Source of the DNA: Ruminococcaceae bacterium KH2T8
Lineage (GTDB): Bacteria; Bacillota; Clostridia; Saccharofermentanales; Saccharofermentanaceae
DNA: 64,000 nt
Assembly: GCA_900111435.1 (NCBI GenBank)
Contig: FOIY01000001.1
Location: 620,001-684,000 of the forward strand
Reading direction: 5' to 3'
The translations under genes were made by a program, and so were the position numbers. Below are positions 8,838 through 16,704 of this stretch, one piece after another; position 1 is the first letter of the stretch; each line of letters starts with the position of its first letter. Under the pieces are notes generated by a model. That model searched no databases and had not been told where the DNA came from. It saw only the letters and a program-made list of their open reading frames with translations.

Positions 8838-8863
8838 TTAACCGGTTCTTTCGAACCGGTTAA
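8838..8863 (-). other. Perfect inter-tRNA hairpin
   Basis: An 11-bp perfect stem (TTAACCGGTTC / GAACCGGTTAA) with a 4-base loop fills the spacer between tRNA-Asp and tRNA-Phe. It likely folds in the tRNA precursor and may guide processing; this role is inferred. Confidence 0.6.
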
Positions 8864-8866
8864 GTG

Positions 8867-8943
8867 TGGCGACGCAGAAGGGGCTCGAACCCTCGACCTC
8901 CAGCGTGACAGGCTGGCATTCTAACCAGCTGAACTACTGCGCC
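8867..8943 (-). tRNA. tRNA-Asp (GTC)
   Basis: Acceptor GGCGCAG / CTGCGTC, anticodon stem CCAGC/GCTGG with loop CTGTCAC giving anticodon GTC, T-loop GGTTCGAGCC, discriminator G and encoded CCA. It lies 5 bases after tRNA-Val. Confidence 0.96.
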
Positions 8944-8948
8944 GTCTG

Positions 8949-9024
8949 TGGTGGAAACTACAGGGCTCGAACCTGTGACCCTCTGCTTGTAAGGCAGATG
9001 CTCTCCCAGCTGAGCTAAGCTTCC
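8949..9024 (-). tRNA. tRNA-Val (TAC)
   Basis: Acceptor GGAAGCT / AGTTTCC, D-arm GCTC...GAGC, anticodon loop CTTACAA giving anticodon TAC, T-loop GGTTCGAGCC, discriminator A and encoded CCA. First gene of the operon. Confidence 0.96.
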
Positions 9025-9040
9025 ATGACTTGTTTGCTGG

Positions 9041-9094
9041 TGCGCTTTCCTCAAGCGCAAAAGAAGTATACACGTTAGGGCGGTAATCTGTCAA
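9041..9094 (-). promoter_or_regulatory. Strong promoter and leader hairpin of the tRNA operon
   Basis: On the minus strand: a consensus TTGACA (9094-9089), an 18-bp spacer and TATACT (9070-9065). The short leader carries a perfect 7-bp stem TGCGCTT / AAGCGCA (9059-9041) before tRNA-Val, a probable processing signal. Confidence 0.85.
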
Positions 9095-9117
9095 CAACTA
9101 TTTTCGAATAATTTTGA

Positions 9118-9576
9118 TCAGGCGTGATAATACACGTAAAGATAGGCGTGAGTACTGTCTTCAGACACGATGATATTAACTACGTTGGCACCGTCTTCTA
9201 CGCCTGCCCCCTGTACCCAGACATTAGTTCCTTCCTCTACAACGGGCTCCATCATAGAACCATCAAAGACTTCTTCGCAGAACATCTGATACTGAGCATT
9301 GAGCATAAGTTCACCGTCGAACTGATAAAGATCGGCGAGGTACTGAACCATGTCTTCGGGATGGTCGTGAGGGATACTGATCTTTGCTTCGTATCCCGAT
9401 CTGTGGAAGATGAATCCGTGCTTATGCATCTCGACTACTTCAATACCGTCCTGCCCCAGAGGAAGCGGCTGAGTCCTTGCGATAAGCGCCTCGTCCCTGT
9501 CATAGATGAGTCCTGCGATAAGTGCTCCTACGACTGCAACAAGGAGTATGATAAGTGCTACTGTCTTCTTAGTCAT
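9118..9576 (-). CDS. Unknown membrane-anchored protein
   Basis: I do not recognise this 152-aa protein. It has one N-terminal hydrophobic helix (about 4-26, VALIILLVAVVGALIAG) after a short basic stretch, so it is probably anchored with an extracytoplasmic domain of about 120 residues rich in acidic and aromatic residues. There is no cysteine lipobox. The start is ATG 9576, with GGAAGG 8 bases upstream; a GTG at 9585 overlaps that ribosome site. It lies between tatD and the tRNA operon on the same strand. Confidence 0.7.
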   Translation of the reverse strand: MTKKTVALIILLVAVVGALIAGLIYDRDEALIARTQPLPLGQDGIEVVEMHKHGFIFHRSGYEAKISIPHDHPEDMVQYLADLYQFDGELMLNAQYQMFCEEVFDGSMMEPVVEEGTNVWVQGAGVEDGANVVNIIVSEDSTHAYLYVYYHA

Positions 9577-9634
9577 ATATTTCACCTTCCGACTTTATCC
9601 TATAAGTTCGATTATACCATTATACTTCCCGGTA

Positions 9635-10486
9635 TCATCCGTCTATCTCGTAGAGTTTCAGTCCGTTTTCGGTCGTTATCCTCGCACATTCGGTGACGCT
9701 CAGCCCCTTTATCTCCGCTATCTTCTCGATGACATAAGGTACGAATGCGGGCTCGTTTACGGCTCCCCTGTTCGGCGTGGGTGTCAGATACGGACTGTCC
9801 GTCTCGACTACTATGCGATCCATAGGGATCACTTCGCATACCGCGGGAGTGTTCTTATTGTTCTTAAAAGTGATCGGTCCGTCAAAGCCGATAAAGAAAC
9901 CCATCTTAACGAGCTCCGTGGCGATCTCGGGCGAAGCGGAACAGCAGTGACACACTCCGACATTAGAACGCATCTTACCGGCCTTATAAAGGCGCCTCAT
10001 GATGTCCATCGAATCACCCGTCGCTTCCCTCTCGTGAAGGATGATCGGTATATCGAGCTCATATGCCATCAGGAGCTGTTCTTCAAATACTTTCCTCTGT
10101 ATATCCCTCGGGGACAGATCGTAGTGGTAATCAAGGCCTATCTCGCCTATCGCACGGATACGGTTCTCTTTCCTGCTGCACAAGAGTTTTAATATCGCTT
10201 CCTTTACGTCATCGTTCCAAGAAGATGCTTCGTGAGGATGAACTCCCACGGAGCAGTACAGCTCCACACCGCTCTTGCCGTTATTGTCCTCTACATACTT
10301 CACCGCCGCCTGAGATGACCTCAGGTTATCGGCAGGTACCAGGATGCGCGTTACGCCCGCTTCTGACGCGTTCTGAAGCACGATATCGGGTGTGATGCCT
10401 TCCTCGATAAACCTCTCATCATAAAGATGGGCGTGCGTATCAAATACGCCCGCCGCATCGCCATTATATCTCTTTACTTCTCTCAT
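9635..10486 (-). CDS. TatD-family metal-dependent DNase (YabD type)
   Basis: A TIM-barrel hydrolase of the TatD family, acting as a 3'-5' DNA exonuclease or D-aminoacyl-tRNA-type editing hydrolase in some members. The 283 residues carry the metal ligands in FDTHAHLYD (near 16), GVHPHEA, AIGEIGLDYHYD, IILHERE and VETDSPYLTP. The gene starts 8 bases after the metG stop, so it is co-transcribed with metG, as in Bacillus subtilis metS-yabD. The ribosome site is weak (AGGCG), suggesting coupling to metG. Confidence 0.92.
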   Translation of the reverse strand: MREVKRYNGDAAGVFDTHAHLYDERFIEEGITPDIVLQNASEAGVTRILVPADNLRSSQAAVKYVEDNNGKSGVELYCSVGVHPHEASSWNDDVKEAILKLLCSRKENRIRAIGEIGLDYHYDLSPRDIQRKVFEEQLLMAYELDIPIILHEREATGDSMDIMRRLYKAGKMRSNVGVCHCCSASPEIATELVKMGFFIGFDGPITFKNNKNTPAVCEVIPMDRIVVETDSPYLTPTPNRGAVNEPAFVPYVIEKIAEIKGLSVTECARITTENGLKLYEIDG

Positions 10487-10494
10487 AACGCCTA

Positions 10495-12429
10495 TCAGGA
10501 GATATCAGCACCGGGCTTGATATCATCGCCGAACTCAACGACTCTGAACTTATCGCCGTCTCTTACGGACATGATCATACCGTTACTTTCGTAGCCCATG
10601 ATCTTTCGAGGCTCAAGGTTTACGATCATTGCAAGAGTCTTGCCGATCAGATCCTCGGGCTTATAGAACTGAGCGATACCGGAAAGAACCTGTCTCTCGC
10701 CGAAGCCGTCATCCACCTTGAAGAGGAGGAGCTTATCGGACTTTTTTACCTTCTCGCAGGAAAGGACCTTAACTGCACGAAGGTCGAGAGCAGCGAAGTT
10801 ATCGAACTTGGTAAGAGGCTTTAAAGGCTCTTCGGGAAGATCCTTCTTGGGAGCCATTGCGTCGAGCTCAGCGATCTCCTTCTCGATGTCTATTCTGGGG
10901 AAGAGCACTCTTCCCTTCTGAACTGTTACGTCAGCCTTGAGAGCATGTCTCTCGGATGCCTTTTCCCATGTCGTGCAGCACTCACATGCACCGATCTGCT
11001 CGTAGATCTCGGGTACGATATGAGGCATTACAGGTGACAAGAGAATAGAGCATCTTCTGACTGTATCGAGAAGGTTATAAAGTACGGCAGCAAGTCTCGG
11101 CTTCTTAGCCTCGTCCTTTGCAAGTACCCAGGGCTCATTCTCATCGATATACTTATTTGCTCTTGCGATGACCCTGAAGATCTTTTCGAGGGCATCAGAG
11201 ATGTGAAGTGTCTCGAAGTTCTCGGATACATATGCGGGAAGCTCGTCAGTCATCTTGAGGAGCTCCTCATCGGAATCGTTGAATTCCTTGTCGACAGGAA
11301 GCGTACCGTCAAAGTACTTGACAGCCATCGCAACGGTCCTGGATACAAGGTTACCCAAATCGTTGGCAAGATCGCTGTTGATCCTGTTGAACATCATCTC
11401 ATTTGTATAAGGAGCATCTGCACCGAAAGGCATCTCGCGGAGGAGATGATAACGAAGTGCGTCTACGCCGTATCTTTCACAGAGAACGAAAGGATCGATA
11501 ACATTACCCGTGGACTTACTCATCTTCGCATTGGAATTACCGAAAGTGATCCATCCGTGACCGTATACCTTCTTAGGAAGGGGCTCGCCCAATGCCATGA
11601 GTATAGCAGGCCAGATAAGTGTATGGAACCTGATGATCTCCTTAGCCATAACGTGCATATCTGCGGGCCAGTACTTCTCATAGTCGTCGTACTTCTCGTT
11701 CATATAGCCCAGTGCAGTAATATAGTTTGAGAGCGCATCGATCCAGACATATACGATATGTCCTTCATCGAAATCTACGGGAACACCCCATGTAAAGCTC
11801 GTTCTGGATACGCAGAGATCCTGAAGACCGGGCTCGATGAAGTTATTGATCATCTCGTTTACCCTGGACTTGGGATTAAGGAAATCCTTCTCTTCATCAA
11901 GGAGAAGTTCCTTGAGCTGGGGAGCGAACTGTGAGAGCTTGAAGAAATAAGCTTCCTCAGATGCGTCAGTTACCTCACGGCCGCAGTCGGGGCACTTGCC
12001 GTCAACGAGCTGGCTCTCTGTCCAGAAAGACTCACAGGGTGTGCAGTACTTTCCCTTGTATTCACTCTTATAGATATAACCCGTATCGTAGAGCTTCTTG
12101 AAGATCTTCTGTACGGATTCGATATGGTAATCGTCTGTTGTTCTGATATAGCGATCGTAGGAGATGCCCATCGTAGACCAGAGTTTCTTGAATGTCTCAA
12201 CGATCTCGTCTACATATTCCTTGGGTGTAACGCCTGCCTCTGCAGCCTTCTTCTCGATCTTCTGTCCGTGCTCGTCAGTACCTGTGAGGAACATTACATC
12301 GTAGCCCTGCATTCGCTTCATCCTGGCAACGACGTCGCAAGCGAGAGTCGTGTAGCAGTGACCGATGTGGGGATTGCCCGAAGGATAATAGATGGGCGTC
12401 GTGATGTAAAAAGGTTTCTTCTCAGACAT
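10495..12429 (-). CDS. metG: Methionyl-tRNA synthetase
   Basis: Charges tRNA-Met. The 644-aa protein has class I signatures (GNPHIGHCYTT near 20 and KMSKSTGN near 300), a zinc-binding CTPCESFWTE ... CPDCG knuckle, and a C-terminal tRNA-binding EMAP/OB domain from about 535 (DLRAVKVLSCEKV). GGAGG lies 5 bases before the ATG. It has its own promoter and heads the metG-tatD operon. Confidence 0.97.
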   Translation of the reverse strand: MSEKKPFYITTPIYYPSGNPHIGHCYTTLACDVVARMKRMQGYDVMFLTGTDEHGQKIEKKAAEAGVTPKEYVDEIVETFKKLWSTMGISYDRYIRTTDDYHIESVQKIFKKLYDTGYIYKSEYKGKYCTPCESFWTESQLVDGKCPDCGREVTDASEEAYFFKLSQFAPQLKELLLDEEKDFLNPKSRVNEMINNFIEPGLQDLCVSRTSFTWGVPVDFDEGHIVYVWIDALSNYITALGYMNEKYDDYEKYWPADMHVMAKEIIRFHTLIWPAILMALGEPLPKKVYGHGWITFGNSNAKMSKSTGNVIDPFVLCERYGVDALRYHLLREMPFGADAPYTNEMMFNRINSDLANDLGNLVSRTVAMAVKYFDGTLPVDKEFNDSDEELLKMTDELPAYVSENFETLHISDALEKIFRVIARANKYIDENEPWVLAKDEAKKPRLAAVLYNLLDTVRRCSILLSPVMPHIVPEIYEQIGACECCTTWEKASERHALKADVTVQKGRVLFPRIDIEKEIAELDAMAPKKDLPEEPLKPLTKFDNFAALDLRAVKVLSCEKVKKSDKLLLFKVDDGFGERQVLSGIAQFYKPEDLIGKTLAMIVNLEPRKIMGYESNGMIMSVRDGDKFRVVEFGDDIKPGADIS

Positions 12430-12464
12430 ATGAGCCTCCGTAGAAATTAAGAATTAACTTATTA

Positions 12465-12493
12465 ATTATAATTACTCGGGGGCTATAATTCAA
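12465..12493 (-). promoter_or_regulatory. Promoter of metG
   Basis: On the minus strand TTGAAT (12493-12488), a 17-bp spacer and TATAAT (12470-12465). The -35 box contains the TGA stop codon of the upstream EAL gene. The leader is about 30 bases, too short for a T-box. Confidence 0.75.
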
Positions 12494-14952
12494 GAAAAGT
12501 ACTTATTCCAGAAAGCAAACACCGACATGGGCTTGCCAAAGAGGTATCCCTGGAAGATATCGGCACCCATATTCTTTAAGGTCTCGGCCTGTGTCTCGGT
12601 CTCTACGCCCTCAACGACTACTCCCTTACCTATCGAGTGAGCGAGCATCGTCATAGCGGAGATGAAAGATCTGTTGAACTCCTCGGTCTCCATATCGTCG
12701 ACGAAGGTCTTATCGATCTTGATCTCGTCTACGGGAAGTTCCTTCAGGTAGTTAAACGACGAATAACCTGAACCGAAATCATCGAGCGCCGTCCTGATGT
12801 TAGCGGCATGAAGCTTGTTTAAGTTCTTTCGGCACATCGCCATATTCTTCATGAGGGATGTCTCAGTAAGTTCGATAAGGATATTCTTGGCAGGAACGTT
12901 GTATCTGTCCAAGGTCTCGAGGACATCCTTAACGTATTCCTTCCTGATAAGGTCATCAGCCGTTGCATTTATATGAACATAGAAGTTCTCGGGAACGCCC
13001 TTCGACCTCCACTTGGCAACCTGCTTTACCGCTTCGTTCAAGATCCAGCTGCCGACCGTGTCCATCTGATCGGTCGATTCGAGAGCCGCTACGACCTTCT
13101 CCGGATTTACGAGCTCGCCATCCTTAGCCTGCCAGCGAAGGAGCGCCTCGGCACCCACGAGCTCGCCGGTCTTAACGTCGGTCAAAGGCTGATAGAAGAG
13201 CTGGAAGTTCTCCATGTTATTTCGGATGCACTGATTGATATTGAGCTCGAAATCGACTCTCTCCTTGAGCTCATGAAGATCGACGGGAGAATAGATAGCG
13301 TACTTGAGCTTCTTCTCCTGCTTTACCTTATGAAGCGCGATCTCGGCATTAGTGATGAGCTCGTCTACGGTAGAACCAGTCGGATAGAAAGATGCCGACA
13401 GTCCCCATGTTATGAAGAAATCACCTTCCTCCGTATGAAGAGGCGCGGATGAATATTCCTGAAGGTCGGACATATATTCCGTGATATTCTTATGCGAAGC
13501 ATCGGGCCACAATATAGCGAAAGTATCGTCGCTCACGTGATAAACGGTCGCGATCTCCGGAACGGTCTTCTTAAGAAGCTCCGCGAAAGCAACTATTATC
13601 GCGTCACCCGCATTTCGACCGAACCTGTCGTTATAGGAATGGAACTCGTTGATATCTGCGAGGATGACCGCGGCGGACAATGTATCCTTGTTCCTGATCA
13701 GCTCCTCGGCATCCTTATTGAGCCTGTCGCGCGTGGGAAGATTGGTGAGCGAATGGGATGCATCACTCTTCTCCACATGCTCCTTGACTTCATTCATCTT
13801 CGTAAGGTCAAATGCGATACCTACGACTATCTTCTTGTGCTGGATCTTCTCCTCCAAAGACTTACCTCTGCAGGCGATCCATACGACGCTGCCGTCGGCT
13901 CTCCTGAACCTGACCTCGGAAGCAAACTTCGTTCCTATCTCGCTAATGGATCTCTTGATCGCGACAATAAATCTGTCCCTGTCCTCGGGCACGATCTTCG
14001 ATGCGAGTATCTCAACAAAGTCACCTTCGATCTGGCGCGGAGCCTCGGGTATCATGTCACCGATATTCTCGGAGATATAGAGCATCTCGCTGTCAAGGTC
14101 CGCATAGAAAGTAATGGCACCCGTACCCTCGATAAGGTTGGTACGAAGATAATCGTCCTGAACATATCCGGTAATATCCGAGAAAGCACCCGATACATAT
14201 CTTGCATCGCCTCCGAACTTTCCCGAAGGTCCGGCATCCGTAAAGCCTTCGACACGAAGGTAGAGCTCGCCTCTTCCGGGGGCCAGGAACCTGATCTCCA
14301 TATCGGGATCGGTCAGGTGCGTCTTAACGAACTGGATAAATGTCTCGTGAAGCTTGTCCGCATCGTCCGGATGGATATACTCTTTATACTTCTTCGAGAA
14401 ATCGTATATGAGGTTCGACTCGAGATCGAACTCCTGAACGAACCTGTCACTGACGCAGCAGGTATCGCTTTCGATATCGTATGTGAAAAGATAGGAATTA
14501 AGGCCCTCACCGAATAGCTGCGCGAAAGACCTCTCACGCATATTCCTCGAGCAGTCCTCTACAAAGCCTCCGACATAGCCTTTGCCGTCGAGCAGGATCT
14601 TCTGCATATGAAACTTAACGTCCGCAACGTCGAAAGCATTCTTCGTAAGTCCGTGAGCGATCGTGGCCTTCTCATAGTCGCCGCTTGCGATCTCGGAGAC
14701 CGTTTCGTTGTACTTCGCGGAGATCTGCTCGCGCTCTTCTTCGGGGATATGCTGATAGTATGTCGTCAGGAGCATCTCCTGCGTAGCGGCCGCACCCAGT
14801 ACCTTACACATACCGTCGGAAAAGAGTATGCGCTTATCCCATGGGTTTATGAGGAATCTGCAGAATACAGCCTCGTCCAGAACGAGACCCACATCGGCAA
14901 GAGTCAGCGCATCGAGCTGCTCTAGCAATTCTTCTCTGGGTTCCTGTTCCAT
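12490..14952 (-). CDS. PAS-GGDEF(degenerate)-EAL c-di-GMP phosphodiesterase
   Basis: A cytoplasmic signalling protein (820 aa) with several PAS-like modules over about 1-390, a GGDEF-family domain (about 400-550) and an EAL domain (about 570-820). The GGDEF signature is replaced by VSDDTF, so cyclase activity is unlikely. The EAL domain keeps EALLRW, LIELTE, LDDFGSGYSS, IDKTFV and VVEGVE, fitting hydrolysis of c-di-GMP. No TM helix is seen. Start ATG 14952 has AGAGG six bases upstream; an in-frame TTG at 14970 does not. It follows rsmI by 33 bases and is probably co-transcribed. Confidence 0.9.
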   Translation of the reverse strand: MEQEPREELLEQLDALTLADVGLVLDEAVFCRFLINPWDKRILFSDGMCKVLGAAATQEMLLTTYYQHIPEEEREQISAKYNETVSEIASGDYEKATIAHGLTKNAFDVADVKFHMQKILLDGKGYVGGFVEDCSRNMRERSFAQLFGEGLNSYLFTYDIESDTCCVSDRFVQEFDLESNLIYDFSKKYKEYIHPDDADKLHETFIQFVKTHLTDPDMEIRFLAPGRGELYLRVEGFTDAGPSGKFGGDARYVSGAFSDITGYVQDDYLRTNLIEGTGAITFYADLDSEMLYISENIGDMIPEAPRQIEGDFVEILASKIVPEDRDRFIVAIKRSISEIGTKFASEVRFRRADGSVVWIACRGKSLEEKIQHKKIVVGIAFDLTKMNEVKEHVEKSDASHSLTNLPTRDRLNKDAEELIRNKDTLSAAVILADINEFHSYNDRFGRNAGDAIIVAFAELLKKTVPEIATVYHVSDDTFAILWPDASHKNITEYMSDLQEYSSAPLHTEEGDFFITWGLSASFYPTGSTVDELITNAEIALHKVKQEKKLKYAIYSPVDLHELKERVDFELNINQCIRNNMENFQLFYQPLTDVKTGELVGAEALLRWQAKDGELVNPEKVVAALESTDQMDTVGSWILNEAVKQVAKWRSKGVPENFYVHINATADDLIRKEYVKDVLETLDRYNVPAKNILIELTETSLMKNMAMCRKNLNKLHAANIRTALDDFGSGYSSFNYLKELPVDEIKIDKTFVDDMETEEFNRSFISAMTMLAHSIGKGVVVEGVETETQAETLKNMGADIFQGYLFGKPMSVFAFWNKYFS

Positions 14953-14985
14953 ATGCCGCCTCTTTATCAATCTAATTTGATATTG

Positions 14986-15810
14986 TTATTGTAACAGATT
15001 CAAGGCTCTCTCGTATATTTCTTTTTTGCTTCTTCCTGTAACATTTGCGACTTCTGCGGAGATCTTCTTCGTAGGCAGTCCCTGATCAGCCAGATCACGG
15101 ATCATCTGATCGATATCGACAGGCTTTTCTTCCGCCTTTTCCTCGCCTAATGCTTCAAGACAGATAACGAACTCGCCCTTGGGGTCATGCTCAGAATAAT
15201 ACTCGACAGCTTCGTTGATAGTCATGCGGATGACCTGCTCGTACTTCTTGGTCATCTCCCTGCAGAAAGCGGCGCGGCAGCTGCCGAATCCGTATTCCTG
15301 AAGTTCGCCTATGAGCTTTATGAGCCTGTGCGGAGCTTCATATATGATCACCGTCTCTTCGTAATGCTTCAATGCTTCGAGTCTCTCACGGCGTTGCTTA
15401 CCCTGAGAAGGCAGGAATCCCTCGTAGTGAAATCTCGTAGTATCAAGTCCGCTCATGACAAGAGCAGTGATTGCGGCAACGGGACCGGGAGCCACGGAGA
15501 TATCTATATCATTTTCGATACAGAGCTTAACCAAGTCCTCACCGGGATCATTGATCGAAGGCATGCCGGCATCGGATACCAGCGCGACATTCAAGCCGTC
15601 CTTCATCATGTTTATGAGGACAGGACCCTTGGCGGCCTTATTGTGCTCATGGTACGAGAAGAGCTTTCCTTCAATGCCGAAATGCTGAAGCAAAAGTCCC
15701 GTCCTTCTCGTATCTTCGCACGCTATAACATCAGCCTCGCTCAGGATCTCGATCCCGCGCGGAGACATATCATCCATATTACCGATTGGTGTTCCAACTA
15801 AATAAAGCAA
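14986..15810 (-). CDS. rsmI: 16S rRNA 2'-O-ribose C1402 methyltransferase RsmI
   Basis: A SAM-dependent tetrapyrrole-methylase-fold enzyme that methylates C1402 in the ribosomal P site. The 274 residues contain LYLVGTPIGNMDDMSPR, ACEDTRRTGLLL and SDAGMPSINDPG. The start is a TTG at 15810, with AGGAG about 8 bases upstream. It overlaps the 3' end of trmN6 by 13 bases, so translation is likely coupled, as in the yabB-yabC region of B. subtilis. Confidence 0.94.
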   Translation of the reverse strand: MLYLVGTPIGNMDDMSPRGIEILSEADVIACEDTRRTGLLLQHFGIEGKLFSYHEHNKAAKGPVLINMMKDGLNVALVSDAGMPSINDPGEDLVKLCIENDIDISVAPGPVAAITALVMSGLDTTRFHYEGFLPSQGKQRRERLEALKHYEETVIIYEAPHRLIKLIGELQEYGFGSCRAAFCREMTKKYEQVIRMTINEAVEYYSEHDPKGEFVICLEALGEEKAEEKPVDIDQMIRDLADQGLPTKKISAEVANVTGRSKKEIYERALNLLQ

Positions 15811-16595
15811 TCCGCGTGCTCCTTATCGTAGATATCATTTATCTTTTCCGTATTGATTATAGCACCATCGGACGTACGTCTGCTTATTATGAGAGGAGGC
15901 AGGATCTTCATGTCGGTACCGCTGCCGCCCTTCTTTCCGGCGATAAGTATCATCGATGCATTTCGCTCCTCGAAAGGATGCACCGCCATAAGTCGCGTAG
16001 GCTTTATATTATTCTCTCTCATGGATGTCATGACATCACCCAAACGGTCTGCATGCATAACCATTACGATATGACCCGATGACGGAATGACTCTTGAAGC
16101 GGCTACTGCCATGAAGTCATTGAGATCTCCGTTCTCTTCAAATCTTCCGTTGAGTCTGCCTTCGGATCTTCCTGCGGCGGGACCATTATGTCTCGAATAA
16201 AAAGGCGGATTCATGAAGACAACATCATACTGCTTTTGCTTTACTTCGGAAGGCAGTTCCCTGATGTCGTTATTAAATGCTCTCATGCGGTCACCGACGT
16301 TGTTGTTATTGATATTCATTCGCATCACTTCGCACTCATCCGACATGATCTCAACTGCATCGATATACGCCTGATCGTACCTCGCGGCAACACAAAGACT
16401 CACCGCTCCGCAATTGCTGCCGAGCTCGAGCATATCGCATCTTTTATCACCGCTGTTGCCGCGCCTTATATAGGATGCTGCGAACCACGCCAGCAGCACA
16501 CTGTCGGTACCGAATCGGAATCCGTCCTTAAGCTGCAGAAGAGTAAATCCTTTTCTACCCAGATCTTCGGTTGTCAAGTCGTCTTTGGTAAACAT
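15798..16595 (-). CDS. tRNA1(Val) A37 N6-methyltransferase-like (YabB/TrmN6)
   Basis: A SAM-dependent N6-adenine methyltransferase. The 265-aa protein shows the N-terminal family start (LKDGFRFGTDSVLLA), a SAM-binding MLELGSNCGAVSLC, and catalytic MNPPF motif (near 129). The neighbour rsmI supports the YabB/TrmN6 assignment. There is no SD before the ATG; a -10 box lies six bases ahead, so the mRNA may be leaderless. Confidence 0.88.
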   Translation of the reverse strand: MFTKDDLTTEDLGRKGFTLLQLKDGFRFGTDSVLLAWFAASYIRRGNSGDKRCDMLELGSNCGAVSLCVAARYDQAYIDAVEIMSDECEVMRMNINNNNVGDRMRAFNNDIRELPSEVKQKQYDVVFMNPPFYSRHNGPAAGRSEGRLNGRFEENGDLNDFMAVAASRVIPSSGHIVMVMHADRLGDVMTSMRENNIKPTRLMAVHPFEERNASMILIAGKKGGSGTDMKILPPLIISRRTSDGAIINTEKINDIYDKEHADCFI

Positions 16596-16601
16596 ACTGA
16601 G

Positions 16602-16630
16602 AGTCTACTTTATGTGACTGATATTGTCGA
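16602..16630 (-). promoter_or_regulatory. Promoter of trmN6-like gene, apparently leaderless
   Basis: On the minus strand TCGACA (16630-16625), a 17-bp spacer, TAGACT (16607-16602), then CTCAGT and the ATG (16595). Initiation 7 bases after the -10 would start at or next to the A of ATG. No purine-rich ribosome site is visible. Confidence 0.5.
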
Positions 16631-16704
16631 GATAGCAACTCATTTTATAGAGTCGTGTAAGTCTTAATGCCGTCTGTAATCGATCATGTTAATTCTCCTC
16701 GAGA

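Noticed and set aside
12430..12489. T-box or SAM riboswitch before metG
   Set aside because: The leader is only about 30 nt after a mapped-looking promoter and lacks specifier or SAM-box elements.
13492..14517. 341-codon plus-strand frame opposite the EAL gene
   Set aside because: Antisense to a gene with clear EAL and GGDEF-family motifs; no SD and no known domains.
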